Positions 1 to 9,421 of a stretch of DNA of 64,000 bases are shown here, piece after piece; within the stretch, counting starts at the first letter, position 1, and every line of letters begins with the position of its first letter. A program made the translations under genes and the position numbers. The notes below the pieces were generated by a model that saw nothing but the letters and a program-made list of their open reading frames with translations, was not told the origin of the DNA and made no database searches. The stretch is from Palleronia abyssalis (GTDB lineage: Bacteria; Pseudomonadota; Alphaproteobacteria; Rhodobacterales; Rhodobacteraceae). The DNA lies in NCBI RefSeq assembly GCF_900302445.1, contig NZ_ONZF01000004.1, positions 186,001-250,000 of the forward strand, given 5' to 3'.

Positions 1-728
1 TTGGGGTGGCTGGTGGTGAAACGGATCCGCTCCAGCCCGTCGATCTTCGCCAGTTCGCGGATCAGCCGGGCCAGCGACCATTCGCCCCCCTGCCCGGCGC
101 CGTGATAGGCATTCACGTTCTGGCCCAGCAGGGTGATCTCGCGCACGCCGCGGTCGACCAGATCGCGCGCTTCCGAAAGCACGCGGTCGGCGGGGCGGCT
201 GACCTCGGAGCCGCGGGTATAGGGAACCACGCAGAAGGCGCAGAACTTGTCGCAGCCTTCCTGCACCGTCAGGAAGGCGGTCGGACCGCGCTTGGCCTTG
301 GGGCGGGATTTCAGCCGCTCGAACTTGTCTTCCTCGGGAAAGTCGGTGTCCAGCGCCTTGACGCCCTTGCCGGCCTTCGCCTCCATCTCGGGGAGGCGGT
401 GATAGCTTTGCGGGCCGACGACCAGATCGACCATGGGCTGACGGCGCAGGATCTCCTCGCCCTCGGCCTGGGCCACGCAGCCGGCCACACCGATCTTCAG
501 ATCGGGGCGCGCGTCCTTCAGGCCCTTGAATCGGCCCAGTTCGGAATAGACCTTCTCGGCCGCCTTCTCGCGAATGTGGCAGGTGTTGAGCAGGATCATG
601 TCGGCGTCGTCGGGCGTCAGGGTCTCGACATAGCCCGACCCGCCCAGCGCCTCGGCCATCCGCTCGCTGTCATAGACGTTCATCTGGCAGCCGTAGGTCT
701 TGATGAAGAGCTTTTTCGGCGCGGTCAT
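1..728 (-). CDS. miaB: tRNA-2-methylthio-N6-dimethylallyladenosine synthase MiaB (3' end outside window)
   Basis: Radical SAM methylthiotransferase that adds the 2-methylthio group to i6A37 of tRNAs reading UNN codons. The reverse-strand frame starts with ATG at 728 and stays open through base 1, giving 242 visible residues. The N-terminal UPF0004 domain has its three cluster cysteines (C14 in KTYGCQMN, C50 in [12 protein letters not shown]84 in VAGCVAQ). The radical SAM motif CDKFCAFC (C159, C163, C166) follows, then TRGSEVSRP, which is typical of MiaB. The TRAM domain lies outside the window. The family is certain; the truncation is only a window edge. It is transcribed away from the gene to its right. 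Confidence 0.96.
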   Translation of the reverse strand, partial: MTAPKKLFIKTYGCQMNVYDSERMAEALGGSGYVETLTPDDADMILLNTCHIREKAAEKVYSELGRFKGLKDARPDLKIGVAGCVAQAEGEEILRRQPMVDLVVGPQSYHRLPEMEAKAGKGVKALDTDFPEEDKFERLKSRPKAKRGPTAFLTVQEGCDKFCAFCVVPYTRGSEVSRPADRVLSEARDLVDRGVREITLLGQNVNAYHGAGQGGEWSLARLIRELAKIDGLERIRFTTSHP

Positions 729-840
729 GGCACGACCCCTTCGTGAAACTGTGCGACGCAAGCCTCTATCGCGACGGGCCGTCCATCGCAACCGAGGCCG
801 CGGCTTGCAAAGACGCCGGTGGCTGGCCCAGATAGCCCCC

Positions 841-1710
841 GTGAGCTTCGCCCAGACATATCCCGACCTCGCGACCTACGAGCGGACCCGCACCCCGCCG
901 ATGACGGGCCCGGTGGGGATCCTGCTGGTCGAGGACGACATCGAGGCGCAGAGCGCCCTGGATCACCTTGTGCGGGCCGGGTTCAAGACTGTGGTGGTCA
1001 TGGCCCCCGAACGCGTCGCGCTGACGCCCGATTCCGCCGTGGCCGTGATCCGCGTGGGCTGGCGCAACCAATCGCGCGGACGGGTGCCCGATGCGGTGAA
1101 CGCGGTGGCGCGCAAGGGGCCGGGTCTTTGGATGCATTACTGCTTCAACGCCGAATACCTGTTCTTCCCCTTCTGCGAGACCCGCAAGGTGGGCGAGATG
1201 CTGGCCTTCCACACCGAAGAACGCCGCGCGGCCATGCTGACTTATGTGGTCGACCTTTATGCCGAAGACATCTCGACCGGGGCAGTCTGCCGCGAGACGG
1301 CGCATCTGGACGCCTCCGGCTATTACGCGACCTCGCGACCCGATCCCGTTACCAATTACCCGATGGAGCGGCAGCTGGATTTCCACGGCGGGCTGCGCTG
1401 GCGGTTCGAGGAACACGTGCCAGCCAATCGACGCAGGATCGACCGGATCGGCCTGTTCCGGGCCGCCCCGGGCGTCGACCTGCGCGAGGATCACACCTTC
1501 AGCCAACCCGAATACAACACCTATTCCTGTCCCTGGCATCACAACCTGACGGCGGCGATCTGCTCGTTCCGGGCGGCAAAGGCGCTGACCACCAATGCCG
1601 GGTCGCGCTATGACATCAGTACGTTCATGTGGTATCGCTCGGTCCCGTTCGAATGGACGTCGCAACAACTTCTGGACCTCGGCCTGATGGAGCCGGGACA
1701 GTGGTTCTGA
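841..1710 (+). CDS. Conserved hypothetical protein, function unknown
   Basis: A protein of about 289 residues that I cannot assign to a characterised family. Visible features are a predicted beta strand followed by acidic residues ([13 protein letters not shown]), the aromatic segment [16 protein letters not shown], and a C-terminal half rich in Trp, His and Tyr ([22 protein letters not shown]) ending in MEPGQWF. There is no signal peptide or membrane segment. A nucleotide-sugar transferase-like fold is only a guess. The start is uncertain. The frame is open from 700, but its first 47 codons read as arginine-rich noise overlapping the miaB start, so GTG at 841 ([15 protein letters not shown]) is preferred; ATG 727 is the alternative. 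It converges on irr, five bases away. Confidence 0.7.
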   Translation: MSFAQTYPDLATYERTRTPPMTGPVGILLVEDDIEAQSALDHLVRAGFKTVVVMAPERVALTPDSAVAVIRVGWRNQSRGRVPDAVNAVARKGPGLWMHYCFNAEYLFFPFCETRKVGEMLAFHTEERRAAMLTYVVDLYAEDISTGAVCRETAHLDASGYYATSRPDPVTNYPMERQLDFHGGLRWRFEEHVPANRRRIDRIGLFRAAPGVDLREDHTFSQPEYNTYSCPWHHNLTAAICSFRAAKALTTNAGSRYDISTFMWYRSVPFEWTSQQLLDLGLMEPGQWF

Positions 1711-1714
1711 AGGA

Positions 1715-2152
1715 TCAGCGCCGGCGCAGGCGGATGATGACGTCGACCGATGCGATCTCGGCGCCCTCTGGGGCGTCGGGCAGGGATTCGATCTTCAGCT
1801 GATCCGCCGGGGCGTCGATCAGGGCGCCGTCGTCTTCCCAAAGGAAGTGGGGATGGTCGTCGGTGCGGGTGTCGAAATAGCTTTTCTGCCCCTCGACCCG
1901 GATCTCCTGCAACAGCCCTGCGTCGCAGAACGCCTTCAGGGTGTTGTAGACCGTGGCCAGCGAAACCCTTTCGCCTGCGGCGCGCGACGCGGAGTAGAGC
2001 GTTTCCGCCGTGACGTGCCGATCCTCTCCGTCGCCGACAAGAAGGGCGGCCAGCGACAGGCGCTGGCGCGTGGGACGAAGGTTCGCCGCCGCCAGCCAGT
2101 CGCGGCCGCGGGTCAGACGGGTGTCGTCGATATGCGTGTCCATCCTGCTCAT
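1715..2152 (-). CDS. irr: Iron response regulator Irr (Fur family)
   Basis: Fur-family transcription factor of 145 residues. It has a winged helix (LRPTRQRLSLAALL, then RVSLATVYNTLKAF at about residues 63-76) and a short dimerisation half. The Zn-binding CxxC pairs of true Fur are absent, and HPHFLWEDDG stands where Fur has HHHxxC, as in alphaproteobacterial Irr. Irr senses iron status through haem and represses or activates iron genes when iron is scarce. No N-terminal haem-regulatory CP motif is present, as in other Rhodobacterales Irr. It is divergent from fabA, and irr next to fabAB-I is a known alphaproteobacterial arrangement. ATG 2143 is a possible alternative start. Confidence 0.88.
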   Translation of the reverse strand: MSRMDTHIDDTRLTRGRDWLAAANLRPTRQRLSLAALLVGDGEDRHVTAETLYSASRAAGERVSLATVYNTLKAFCDAGLLQEIRVEGQKSYFDTRTDDHPHFLWEDDGALIDAPADQLKIESLPDAPEGAEIASVDVIIRLRRR

Positions 2153-2159
2153 GCGACTT

Positions 2160-2189
2160 AATATAGGAGAGAAAGCAAGCGGGTTTCAA
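2160..2189 (-). promoter_or_regulatory. Predicted sigma-70 type promoter of irr
   Basis: On the minus strand TTGAAA (2189-2184) and TATATT (2165-2160) are separated by 18 bases, close to the sigma-70 consensus. The predicted start of transcription falls at about 2153, next to the ATG at 2152, so the mRNA would have almost no leader. This is based on sequence only. Confidence 0.5.
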
Positions 2190-2202
2190 TCCGGCGTCGC
2201 CC

Positions 2203-2231
2203 TTGCACCGTTTCAGGGGGGTCTGCTAGAC
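2203..2231 (+). promoter_or_regulatory. Possible fabA operon promoter
   Basis: TTGCAC at 2203-2208 and CTAGAC at 2226-2231 lie 17 bases apart, about 40 bases before the fabA start. The -35 is good. The -10 is weak against the E. coli consensus but resembles the CTAGAG found before atpH in this window. Confidence 0.35.
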
Positions 2232-2269
2232 GCCCACAACACTGTGACCGCGCCGCCAGGAGGGCCCGC

Positions 2270-2779
2270 ATGTCCGATTACCCCACGTCCTTCGACAAGG
2301 AGGATCTGATTCGTTGCGCCAAGGGCGAGCTGTTCGGCCCCGGCAACGCGCAGCTTCCCCTGCCGCCGATGCTGATGATGGACAGGATCACTGACGTCTC
2401 GGCAGACGGGGGGGCCCATGGGAAGGGCCACATCACGGCCGAGTTCGACATCGATCCCGACCTTTGGTTCTTCGAATGCCACTTTCCGGGCAACCCGATC
2501 ATGCCCGGTTGCCTGGGCCTCGACGGTCTTTGGCAGTTGACGGGCTTCAACCTGGGCTGGCGCGGCTGGCAGGGGCGCGGCTATGCGCTTGGCGTGGGCG
2601 AGGTGAAGCTGACCGGCATGGTCCGCCCCGACCGCAAGCTTCTGACCTATCAGGTCGATTTCACCAAAGCGGTGCAGACCCGGCGCCTGACGATGGGCGT
2701 CGCGGACGGGACCGTTCACGCCGACGGCGAGTTGATCTATCAGGTCAAGGACATGAAGGTCGCGCTCTCACAGAGCTGA
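2270..2779 (+). CDS. fabA: 3-hydroxydecanoyl-ACP dehydratase/isomerase FabA
   Basis: Bifunctional enzyme (169 residues, normal FabA length) that dehydrates 3-hydroxydecanoyl-ACP and isomerises trans-2- to cis-3-decenoyl-ACP, the branch point to unsaturated fatty acids. The hot-dog fold carries the catalytic pair His71 ([14 protein letters not shown]) and Asp85 (CLGLDGLWQ), matching His70 and Asp84 of the E. coli enzyme. The start has a strong ribosome site (CCAGGAGG, seven bases before the ATG). It is the first gene of fabA-fabB-fabI and is divergent from irr. Cytoplasmic. Confidence 0.97.
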   Translation: MSDYPTSFDKEDLIRCAKGELFGPGNAQLPLPPMLMMDRITDVSADGGAHGKGHITAEFDIDPDLWFFECHFPGNPIMPGCLGLDGLWQLTGFNLGWRGWQGRGYALGVGEVKLTGMVRPDRKLLTYQVDFTKAVQTRRLTMGVADGTVHADGELIYQVKDMKVALSQS

Positions 2780-2801
2780 CCCCGACAGGAAGGGAATTGC
2801 C

Positions 2802-4028
<1,227 letters not shown>

Positions 4029-4033
4029 CGGGC

Positions 4034-4825
4034 ATGGGACTTCTCGACGGCAAGCGCATCCTGATCATGGGCGTCGCCAATGATCGATCCATCGCTTGGG
4101 GCTGCGCCAAGGCGATGGCCGCGGCGGGGGCCGAACTGGCCTTCACCTACCAGAACGACGCTCTTCTGAAGCGCGTGAAGCCACTGGCCGAAAGCGTCGG
4201 CAGCGATTTCCTGATCCAGGCGGATGTTTCCGACGACGACAGCATGGACTCCGCCTTCGCGGCCCTGGGCGAACGCTGGGACCGGATGGACGGGGTCGTC
4301 CATGCCATCGCCTATTCCGACAAGAACGAGCTTGCGGGCCGCATCATCGACACGACGCGGGCGAACTTCCGCAACTCTCTGTCGATCTCTTGCTACAGCC
4401 TGATCGACGTGGCCAAGCGCGCCAGCCAGATGATGCCCGACGGGGGCACGATTCTGACGATGACCTACCAGGGGTCGAACAAGGTCACGCCGTTCTACAA
4501 TGTCATGGGGGTGGCGAAAGCAGCGCTGGAATCTGCGGTGCGCTATCTGGCGAACGATCTGGGCCCCGACGGCATCCGGGTGAACGCGATCAGCCCCGGC
4601 CCGATGAAGACGCTGGCGGGCGCGGCCATCGGCGGCGCGCGCAAGACCTTCAAGCACACCGAGCAGAACGCCCCGCTGCGCGCCAATGCCACGCTGGACG
4701 CGATCGGCGCGACGGCGGTTTATCTGGCGTCGGATGGCGGGGCCTGCACCAGCGGCGAGGTGCTGCATGTCGACGGGGGCTATCACGTCCTCGGGATGCC
4801 GCAGGTCGACAATATCCACGTCTGA
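4034..4825 (+). CDS. fabI: Enoyl-ACP reductase FabI
   Basis: NADH-dependent reductase for the last step of each fatty-acid elongation cycle and the family inhibited by triclosan. It is 263 residues long with a Rossmann fold (MGVANDRSIAWG), Tyr145, Tyr155 and Lys162 in the E. coli FabI spacing (YNVMGVAK), and the C-terminal HVDGGYH. ATG 4034 is chosen because the family start GLLDGKRILIMGV follows directly. The frame is open further upstream, but that is read-through of the fabB region. Confidence 0.96.
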   Translation: MGLLDGKRILIMGVANDRSIAWGCAKAMAAAGAELAFTYQNDALLKRVKPLAESVGSDFLIQADVSDDDSMDSAFAALGERWDRMDGVVHAIAYSDKNELAGRIIDTTRANFRNSLSISCYSLIDVAKRASQMMPDGGTILTMTYQGSNKVTPFYNVMGVAKAALESAVRYLANDLGPDGIRVNAISPGPMKTLAGAAIGGARKTFKHTEQNAPLRANATLDAIGATAVYLASDGGACTSGEVLHVDGGYHVLGMPQVDNIHV

Positions 4826-4835
4826 ACATGTCCTC

Positions 4836-5306
4836 GTGGTGATGGGCGCGGCCGTCTGGACGGGCGGCGTGCCCTCGCCTGCCTTGCGGCGGCGCTGCGC
4901 GGCGGCGGCACGGCTTTACCTGCGGGGCGGTATCGACAGCGTGGTCCCGTCCGGTGGCATGGGCGTGCATCCCCCATCCGAAGCCGATGTCATGACCCGT
5001 CTTTTGATCGCGGATGGCGTGCCCGAAGCGGACATCTTGCCGGAAGACCAAGCCCGAACCACGATGGAAACCGCGCTTCTGGTGACGGCCCTCGTGGGCC
5101 CGGCGCGGATCACGGTCGTCTCGGACGCCTATCACCTACCGCGTTGCTGGCTGGCCTTCCGGGCACATGGGCATCGCGTCGCGCTTTTCGATGCCGATGC
5201 GGCGCCCCGGCGAAAATGGCGGATCACCGCACGGGCATGGTCGCGCGAGGCGGTGGCCCTGCCCTATTACGCCGTCAGAATCCTGATGGGCCGGATCGAT
5301 AGATAG
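4836..5306 (+). CDS. YdcF/ElyC-family (DUF218) protein
   Basis: A DUF218-domain protein of about 156 residues. The family includes ElyC and SanA of envelope maintenance and YdcF, which binds SAM. Family motifs are GAAVWTGGVPSPALRRR at the N terminus, PSGGMGVHPPSEADVM, the Glu/Asp-rich ILPEDQARTTMETA, and VVSDAYHLPRCWLAFRAHGH. No membrane segment is visible before the domain, so it is a short cytoplasmic-type form. The start is uncertain: GTG 4836 or ATG 4842. Both give a protein that begins inside the first beta strand. It follows fabI by about 10 bases and may be its operon tail. Confidence 0.75.
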   Translation: MVMGAAVWTGGVPSPALRRRCAAAARLYLRGGIDSVVPSGGMGVHPPSEADVMTRLLIADGVPEADILPEDQARTTMETALLVTALVGPARITVVSDAYHLPRCWLAFRAHGHRVALFDADAAPRRKWRITARAWSREAVALPYYAVRILMGRIDR

Positions 5307-5332
5307 GCGGGGTCGGGTCGCCCCGCCCCGGG

Positions 5333-5473
5333 TCAGGTATAGTTTCCGACCACGAGGGCGAACACGAAACACCCGATCATGAAGGCCATCAGTTTCATCA
5401 GGAAGAACGGGCTGGGTTCCGAGGGGTTCATTTTGTCCCAAACCGTGGCAATCCAGGATCTGTCGTCGGACAT
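5333..5473 (-). CDS. Small membrane protein, 46 residues
   Basis: The sequence begins MSDDRSWIATVWDKMNPSEP, followed by one predicted transmembrane helix (LMKLMAFMIGCFVFALVVG, about residues 26-44). A good ribosome site (AAGGAA, nine bases before ATG 5473) supports translation. I do not recognise a family. A single-helix protein of this size could be a membrane-complex accessory peptide, but nothing nearby shows which complex. It lies downstream of the FKBP gene on the same strand, beyond two hairpins, so it may be transcribed separately. Confidence 0.6.
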   Translation of the reverse strand: MSDDRSWIATVWDKMNPSEPSPFFLMKLMAFMIGCFVFALVVGNYT

Positions 5474-5500
5474 AGGGATGTTTCCTTGAAGGGTCAGGAT

Positions 5501-5533
5501 CGGGCCGCGGGAAGCATGATGCTCCGCGGCCCG
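5501..5533. repeat. Strong inverted repeat (hairpin)
   Basis: CGGGCCGCGG at 5501-5510 pairs with CCGCGGCCCG at 5524-5533. The AGCAT/ATGCT sequence between them extends the pairing around a very short loop. It lacks a U-tract. It lies just before the 46-residue protein on the minus strand and could be part of its leader or a secondary stop signal for the FKBP gene. Confidence 0.5.
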
Positions 5534-5534
5534 A

Positions 5535-5570
5535 AACGAAAGGGGCGCCGATCCAGGTGGACGGCGCCCC
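5535..5570 (-). terminator. Rho-independent terminator of the FKBP gene
   Basis: On the minus strand GGGGCGCCG and CGGCGCCCC form a perfect nine-base-pair stem around an 11-base loop, followed by TTTCGTTTCG. It sits 25 bases after the FKBP stop codon. Confidence 0.65.
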
Positions 5571-5594
5571 ATCATGCGATGCTGTAGGGAAGGC

Positions 5595-6032
5595 TTAGCC
5601 GGCTTCCTTGATCTCGACCAGTTGGACGTCGAACGTCAACTGCTGACCGGCCAGCGGGTGGTTGGCATCCAGCGTGACTTCCGAGTCATTTGCCTCGGTC
5701 ACGGTAACGGGCAGCGTCTGGCCATCGGGCGTCTGCATCTGCAGCTGCGTGCCGGGGTCGGTCGGGATGTGCTCGGGGATCTGCTCGCGCGGGACGGCCT
5801 GAATGCGGGCCGGATCGCGGTCGCCATAGGCTTCGGCCGGCTCGATCACGACTTGCTTCGTGTCGCCCTCGGTCATGCCCTGAAGCGCGTTGTCGAGGCC
5901 GGGGATGATCTGACCCGTGCCCAGTTGAAACTCAAGCGGGTCGCGACCCTGCGAGCTGTCGAACTGGCTGCCGTCGGCAAGGCTGCCGGTGTAATGCATG
6001 CGAACGGTATCGCCTGGCTTTGCCTGGCTCAT
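5595..6032 (-). CDS. FKBP-type peptidyl-prolyl cis-trans isomerase (SlyD-like)
   Basis: A proline isomerase/chaperone of 145 residues. The FKBP core opens with GDTVRMHYTGSLADGSQFDSS, continues with GTGQIIPGLDNALQGM and has an insert-in-flap region as in SlyD (AVPREQIPEHIPTDPG). The C terminus lacks the His/Cys-rich metal-binding tail of E. coli SlyD. ATG 6032 has AAAGGAT nine bases upstream; the in-frame ATG at 6047 has no such site. No signal peptide is seen, so it is cytoplasmic. It is divergent from the operon that starts at 6237. Confidence 0.9.
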   Translation of the reverse strand: MSQAKPGDTVRMHYTGSLADGSQFDSSQGRDPLEFQLGTGQIIPGLDNALQGMTEGDTKQVVIEPAEAYGDRDPARIQAVPREQIPEHIPTDPGTQLQMQTPDGQTLPVTVTEANDSEVTLDANHPLAGQQLTFDVQLVEIKEAG

Positions 6033-6236
6033 GAGAGATCCTTTCATGTATGGGGCGTGTTTTCGAGGCCGCCAGTCTCGGCGGGTACTCGGTGATACGG
6101 GCTAAAGGTGGGGCCGACGGCGTGCATTTAAACCCGAGGGACGGTAATTTCCGGGATTTTCGGGCGAAAACCGCAATTCTACGCTGCTTGTACGCAAAGT
6201 CGCGCCATGCGACGGTCCGCGCGAAAGGGGACAGCC

Positions 6237-6923
6237 ATGCCGATCACGACCTGCGTCTTCGATGCCTACGGGACGCTGTTCGACGTCTCTGCCGCTGCCC
6301 GGACGCTTGCGGCCGAGCCGGGTCGTGCGGCTCTCGCCGCGGTGTGGGACCGCCTGGCCACCGACTGGCGGACCAAACAGCTGGAGTATTCCTGGCTGCG
6401 CGCCGCGATGGGCGAACATCGCGATTTCTGGGGCGTGACTCAGGACGGTCTGGACTGGGCGCTGGAGCGGCACGGGCTGGACGACGACCGCGAGCTGCGC
6501 CACCGGCTGCTGGCCCTGTATTTCGAGCTGGAGGCCTTCGCCGAGGTGCCCGCGATGCTGGCGCGGTTGGCCGAGTCCGGGCAGACCGTAGCGATCCTGT
6601 CGAACGGGTCGCCCGACATGCTGACCGGGGCGGTGACCTCGGCCGGGATCGGGGGGTATCTGGACGCGGTGCTGTCGGTCGAGGATGTGGGCGTCTTCAA
6701 ACCGGCCCGCGCGGTCTACGACATGGTGGGGGCAAGGTTCGGATGCGCCCCGGCCGAGGTGCTGTTCGTGTCGTCCAACGGCTGGGACGCTGCGGCGGGC
6801 GCGGCCTACGGGTTCGACACGGCCTGGGTGAACCGCGCGGGTGGGCCCGTCGACCGCCTGCCCGCCCTGCCCCGCCGCATCCTGAACGACCTGACCCAGA
6901 TACCGGAGATCGCGAATGCCTGA
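6237..6923 (+). CDS. Haloacid dehalogenase type II (HAD superfamily)
   Basis: HAD hydrolase of 228 residues with the L-2-haloacid dehalogenase signature: nucleophile Asp9 (FDAYGTLFDV), motif II ILSNGSPDM, the motif III lysine in GVFKPARAVYDM, and motif IV FVSSNGWDAAAG. Known members release halide from L-2-haloacids to give D-2-hydroxyacids. The real substrate here is unknown, because many homologues are annotated on signature alone. AAAGGGGACAGCC precedes ATG 6237. First gene of a packed five-gene operon; it overlaps the next gene by eight bases. Confidence 0.88.
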   Translation: MPITTCVFDAYGTLFDVSAAARTLAAEPGRAALAAVWDRLATDWRTKQLEYSWLRAAMGEHRDFWGVTQDGLDWALERHGLDDDRELRHRLLALYFELEAFAEVPAMLARLAESGQTVAILSNGSPDMLTGAVTSAGIGGYLDAVLSVEDVGVFKPARAVYDMVGARFGCAPAEVLFVSSNGWDAAAGAAYGFDTAWVNRAGGPVDRLPALPRRILNDLTQIPEIANA

Positions 6924-7728
6924 CTTCACCACCTCGGACGGGCTGCGCCTGCATTACGAGGATCGCGGCGACGGCCCGCCGATCCTGTGCCTGTCGGGGC
7001 TGACGCGGAACTCCACCGATTTCGACTACCTCGCGCCGCATTTGTCGGATGCGCGGATGATCGCGCTGGACTACCGCGGCCGGGGGCAATCGGACTGGGC
7101 CGACCCGTCGACCTATACCGTCCCGGTCGAGGCCCGCGACGCGGTCGAGCTTCTGGATCACCTGGGCCTGGACCGGGTGCCGGTGATCGGCACCTCGCGC
7201 GGCGGGATCATCGCGATGTTCCTGGCCGCGACCGCGAAGGACCGGCTGGCGGGCGTGTGCCTGAACGACATCGGCCCCACGATCACCGAGGCCGGGCTGG
7301 CCGTCATCCGGTCCTATATCGGTCGCAATCCGCCGCAAAAGACCCATGCCGAGGCCGTTGCGGCCCGCGCCACCCTTCTTGCGGGGTTCCAGAACGTGCC
7401 CGAGGACCGCTGGCGTGCGGAGGTCGAGAAACACTATGAGGAAACGCCGGACGGGCTGCGCATCAACTACGATCCCGCGTTGGCGCAAACCATGACCGAG
7501 GGCGCGGCGGCGCCCGATCTGTGGCCCCTTTTCGACGCGATGGAGGGGCTGCCGCTGGCTTGTATCCGGGGCGCGAACTCGGATCTGCTGAGCGCTGAGA
7601 CGGTCGCCGAAATGCAGGCCCGCCGCCCCGACATGATCGTGGCCGAGGTACCGGGCCGCGGCCACGTGCCATTCCTTGATGAACCGGAATCGCTGGACGC
7701 GATCGCCCGATGGAGAGAACGCCTTTGA
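6916..7728 (+). CDS. Alpha/beta-fold hydrolase
   Basis: A hydrolase of 270 residues with an oxyanion region at LCLSGLTRNSTDF, nucleophile Ser94 in GTSRGG, a likely acid (Asp) on the strand around residues 225-232, and the catalytic His in GRGHVPFLDEP near the C terminus. The sequence around the nucleophile is like esterases and enol-lactonases rather than haloalkane dehalogenases, which use Asp. Substrate unknown. Translation is probably coupled to the dehalogenase upstream (ATG inside its last codons), and the next start lies within its end. Confidence 0.85.
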   Translation: MPDFTTSDGLRLHYEDRGDGPPILCLSGLTRNSTDFDYLAPHLSDARMIALDYRGRGQSDWADPSTYTVPVEARDAVELLDHLGLDRVPVIGTSRGGIIAMFLAATAKDRLAGVCLNDIGPTITEAGLAVIRSYIGRNPPQKTHAEAVAARATLLAGFQNVPEDRWRAEVEKHYEETPDGLRINYDPALAQTMTEGAAAPDLWPLFDAMEGLPLACIRGANSDLLSAETVAEMQARRPDMIVAEVPGRGHVPFLDEPESLDAIARWRERL

Positions 7729-8678
7729 ACATCGAAATGATTCAGGCCGCTGCGGACCGCATCGCGGGACAGGCCGTGGTGACGCCGATCCTGACCTCTC
7801 CCTTCCTTGACGAGATCGCGGGCCGCCGCGTGTTCGTGAAGGCCGAACCCTTGCAGCGCACAGGCAGCTTCAAGTTCCGCGGCGCGTTGTCCGCCCTGTC
7901 GGCCCTGCCCGAAGGAACCCCGGGGGTTCTGGCCTATTCGTCGGGCAACCACGCGCAGGGGGTGGCGCTGGCCGCCTCGATGCTTGGCCTTCCGGCCGTG
8001 ATCGTGATGCCCGAGGATGCGCCCGATCTGAAGATCGCCAACACCCGCGCCCTGGGGGCGGAGGTCGTGCTTTACGACCGTGCGGGGGGCGTCAGCCGCG
8101 AGGCGGTCGGCGCGGATCTGGCCAAGGAACGTGGCCTGACCTTGGTGAGACCCTATGACGAACCGCAGGTAATCGCAGGCCAAGGGACCGTCGGGCTGGA
8201 ATTGGCCGATCAACTGCCTGCCGATGTGACCGGCGATGTTCTGGTCTGCTGTGGCGGCGGCGGGCTGACATCGGGCATCGCGCTGGCTTTGGAGGCACGG
8301 CGGCCCGGCCTTCGGGTCCGCCCGGTCGAGCCCGAGGGCTTCGACGACGTGAAACGCTCGTTGGCGGCAGGCACGCGGATGGCGAACGACCGGGCATCGG
8401 GGTCGATCTGCGATGCCATCGTGACGCCCAGCCCCGGCGAGCTGACCTTCCCCATCCTGAACCGCCTGTCCGGCCCCGGGATCGCCGTCAGCGACGACGA
8501 CGCGCTGCGCGCCATGGCCGCCGCCGCGATCCGCCTGAAACTGGTGGCCGAACCGGGCGGCGCCGTCGCAATGGCCGCCGCGCTGTTCCACGCCTCCGAG
8601 ATCGAGGGCGACGCCGTCACGGTCATCGTCTCGGGCGGGAACGTGGATCCTGGGGTGCTGGCCCGGGCGCTGGCGTGA
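7725..8678 (+). CDS. Threonine/serine dehydratase-like PLP enzyme
   Basis: Fold-type II PLP enzyme of about 317 residues. The PLP lysine is Lys50 in GSFKFRGA, the substrate loop is SSGNHAQG, the phosphate loop is CCGGGGLTSG, and the C-terminal SGGN motif is present. The family covers threonine dehydratase, serine racemase, 3-hydroxyaspartate dehydratase (BhcB) and EutB of ectoine use. There is no C-terminal ACT domain, so it resembles the catabolic kind. The start is TTG 7725 (GGAGAG eight bases upstream) or ATG 7710, which would overlap the previous gene by 19 bases. It overlaps the next gene by four. Confidence 0.86.
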   Translation: MNIEMIQAAADRIAGQAVVTPILTSPFLDEIAGRRVFVKAEPLQRTGSFKFRGALSALSALPEGTPGVLAYSSGNHAQGVALAASMLGLPAVIVMPEDAPDLKIANTRALGAEVVLYDRAGGVSREAVGADLAKERGLTLVRPYDEPQVIAGQGTVGLELADQLPADVTGDVLVCCGGGGLTSGIALALEARRPGLRVRPVEPEGFDDVKRSLAAGTRMANDRASGSICDAIVTPSPGELTFPILNRLSGPGIAVSDDDALRAMAAAAIRLKLVAEPGGAVAMAAALFHASEIEGDAVTVIVSGGNVDPGVLARALA

Positions 8679-9421
8679 CGCAGCTTGCCGTCCCGCTGGA
8701 CCGGGGAGCGGGCGCGCCGGTCGTCCTTTTGCATGCCGAAGGGGTCGATGCGTCGATCTGGGCCGAAGTCGCGGCGGCGCTGCCCGGTCGGGTGGCGGCC
8801 CCCGACCTTCGGGGGCATGGCCGTTCGGACGTCGTCGATCCACCCTATGCCATGGGCGCGCTGGTCGGCGACGTCGAACGCATGATGGAGGCGCGCGGCC
8901 TGACCGGCGCCGTGATCGTCGGCCTGTCGCTGGGCGGAATGATCGCACAGGCGCTGGCGGTGAAGCGGCTGGATCTGGTGCGGGGGATCATCCTGATCAA
9001 TTCCGCGGCCAAGATCGGCACCCGTGTGGGATGGGAGGATCACGCGCAAGCCGTGGCCCGGGGCGGCATGGCGGCGGTGGCGGACGATCTGGCCGCCAAA
9101 TGGGCGCCGCGCGGTGGCGACCCGGCCCCCATCGCGAAGCGGCTTCTGGACTGCGCGCCCAACGGGTATCGCGGGGTCTGCGCGGCCATGGCCGGAACCG
9201 ACCTTCTGGCGGCGACCGCGACCCTGCGCCTGCCCGCGCTGGCGCTGGCCGGGCGGGAGGCGCAGGCGGTGCCACCCGACTTGGTGTGCGAAACGGCCGC
9301 ACTGATCCCCGGGTCCGAGTTTGCGCTGATCCCGCGCGCGGGGCATCTTGCCCCCCTCGATGCAGCCCGGGACACCGCCGCGTACATCACGACGTTTCTG
9401 GAAAGGACTGGCCATGCCTGA
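8675..9421 (+). CDS. Alpha/beta hydrolase, 3-oxoadipate enol-lactonase-like
   Basis: A hydrolase of 248 residues starting at GTG 8675 inside the GTGA overlap with the dehydratase. It shows LLHAEGVDASIW (oxyanion region), DLRGHGRSD, nucleophile Ser85 in GLSLGGMIAQ and a C-terminal RAGHLAPLD with the catalytic His. This layout matches PcaD-type enol-lactonases, but no other protocatechuate genes are in the window, so the substrate is open. Fourth gene of the operon; it overlaps the next by eight bases. Confidence 0.83.
   Translation: MTQLAVPLDRGAGAPVVLLHAEGVDASIWAEVAAALPGRVAAPDLRGHGRSDVVDPPYAMGALVGDVERMMEARGLTGAVIVGLSLGGMIAQALAVKRLDLVRGIILINSAAKIGTRVGWEDHAQAVARGGMAAVADDLAAKWAPRGGDPAPIAKRLLDCAPNGYRGVCAAMAGTDLLAATATLRLPALALAGREAQAVPPDLVCETAALIPGSEFALIPRAGHLAPLDAARDTAAYITTFLERTGHA

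Noticed and set aside
766-1668. 300-codon minus-strand frame opposite the hypothetical gene
   Set aside because: Composition (Arg, Gly, His) is that of an antisense shadow. The plus-strand reading gives a more protein-like sequence.
8675-9421. pcaD of the beta-ketoadipate pathway
   Set aside because: The fold and motifs fit, but no other protocatechuate gene is present, so the symbol is not used.
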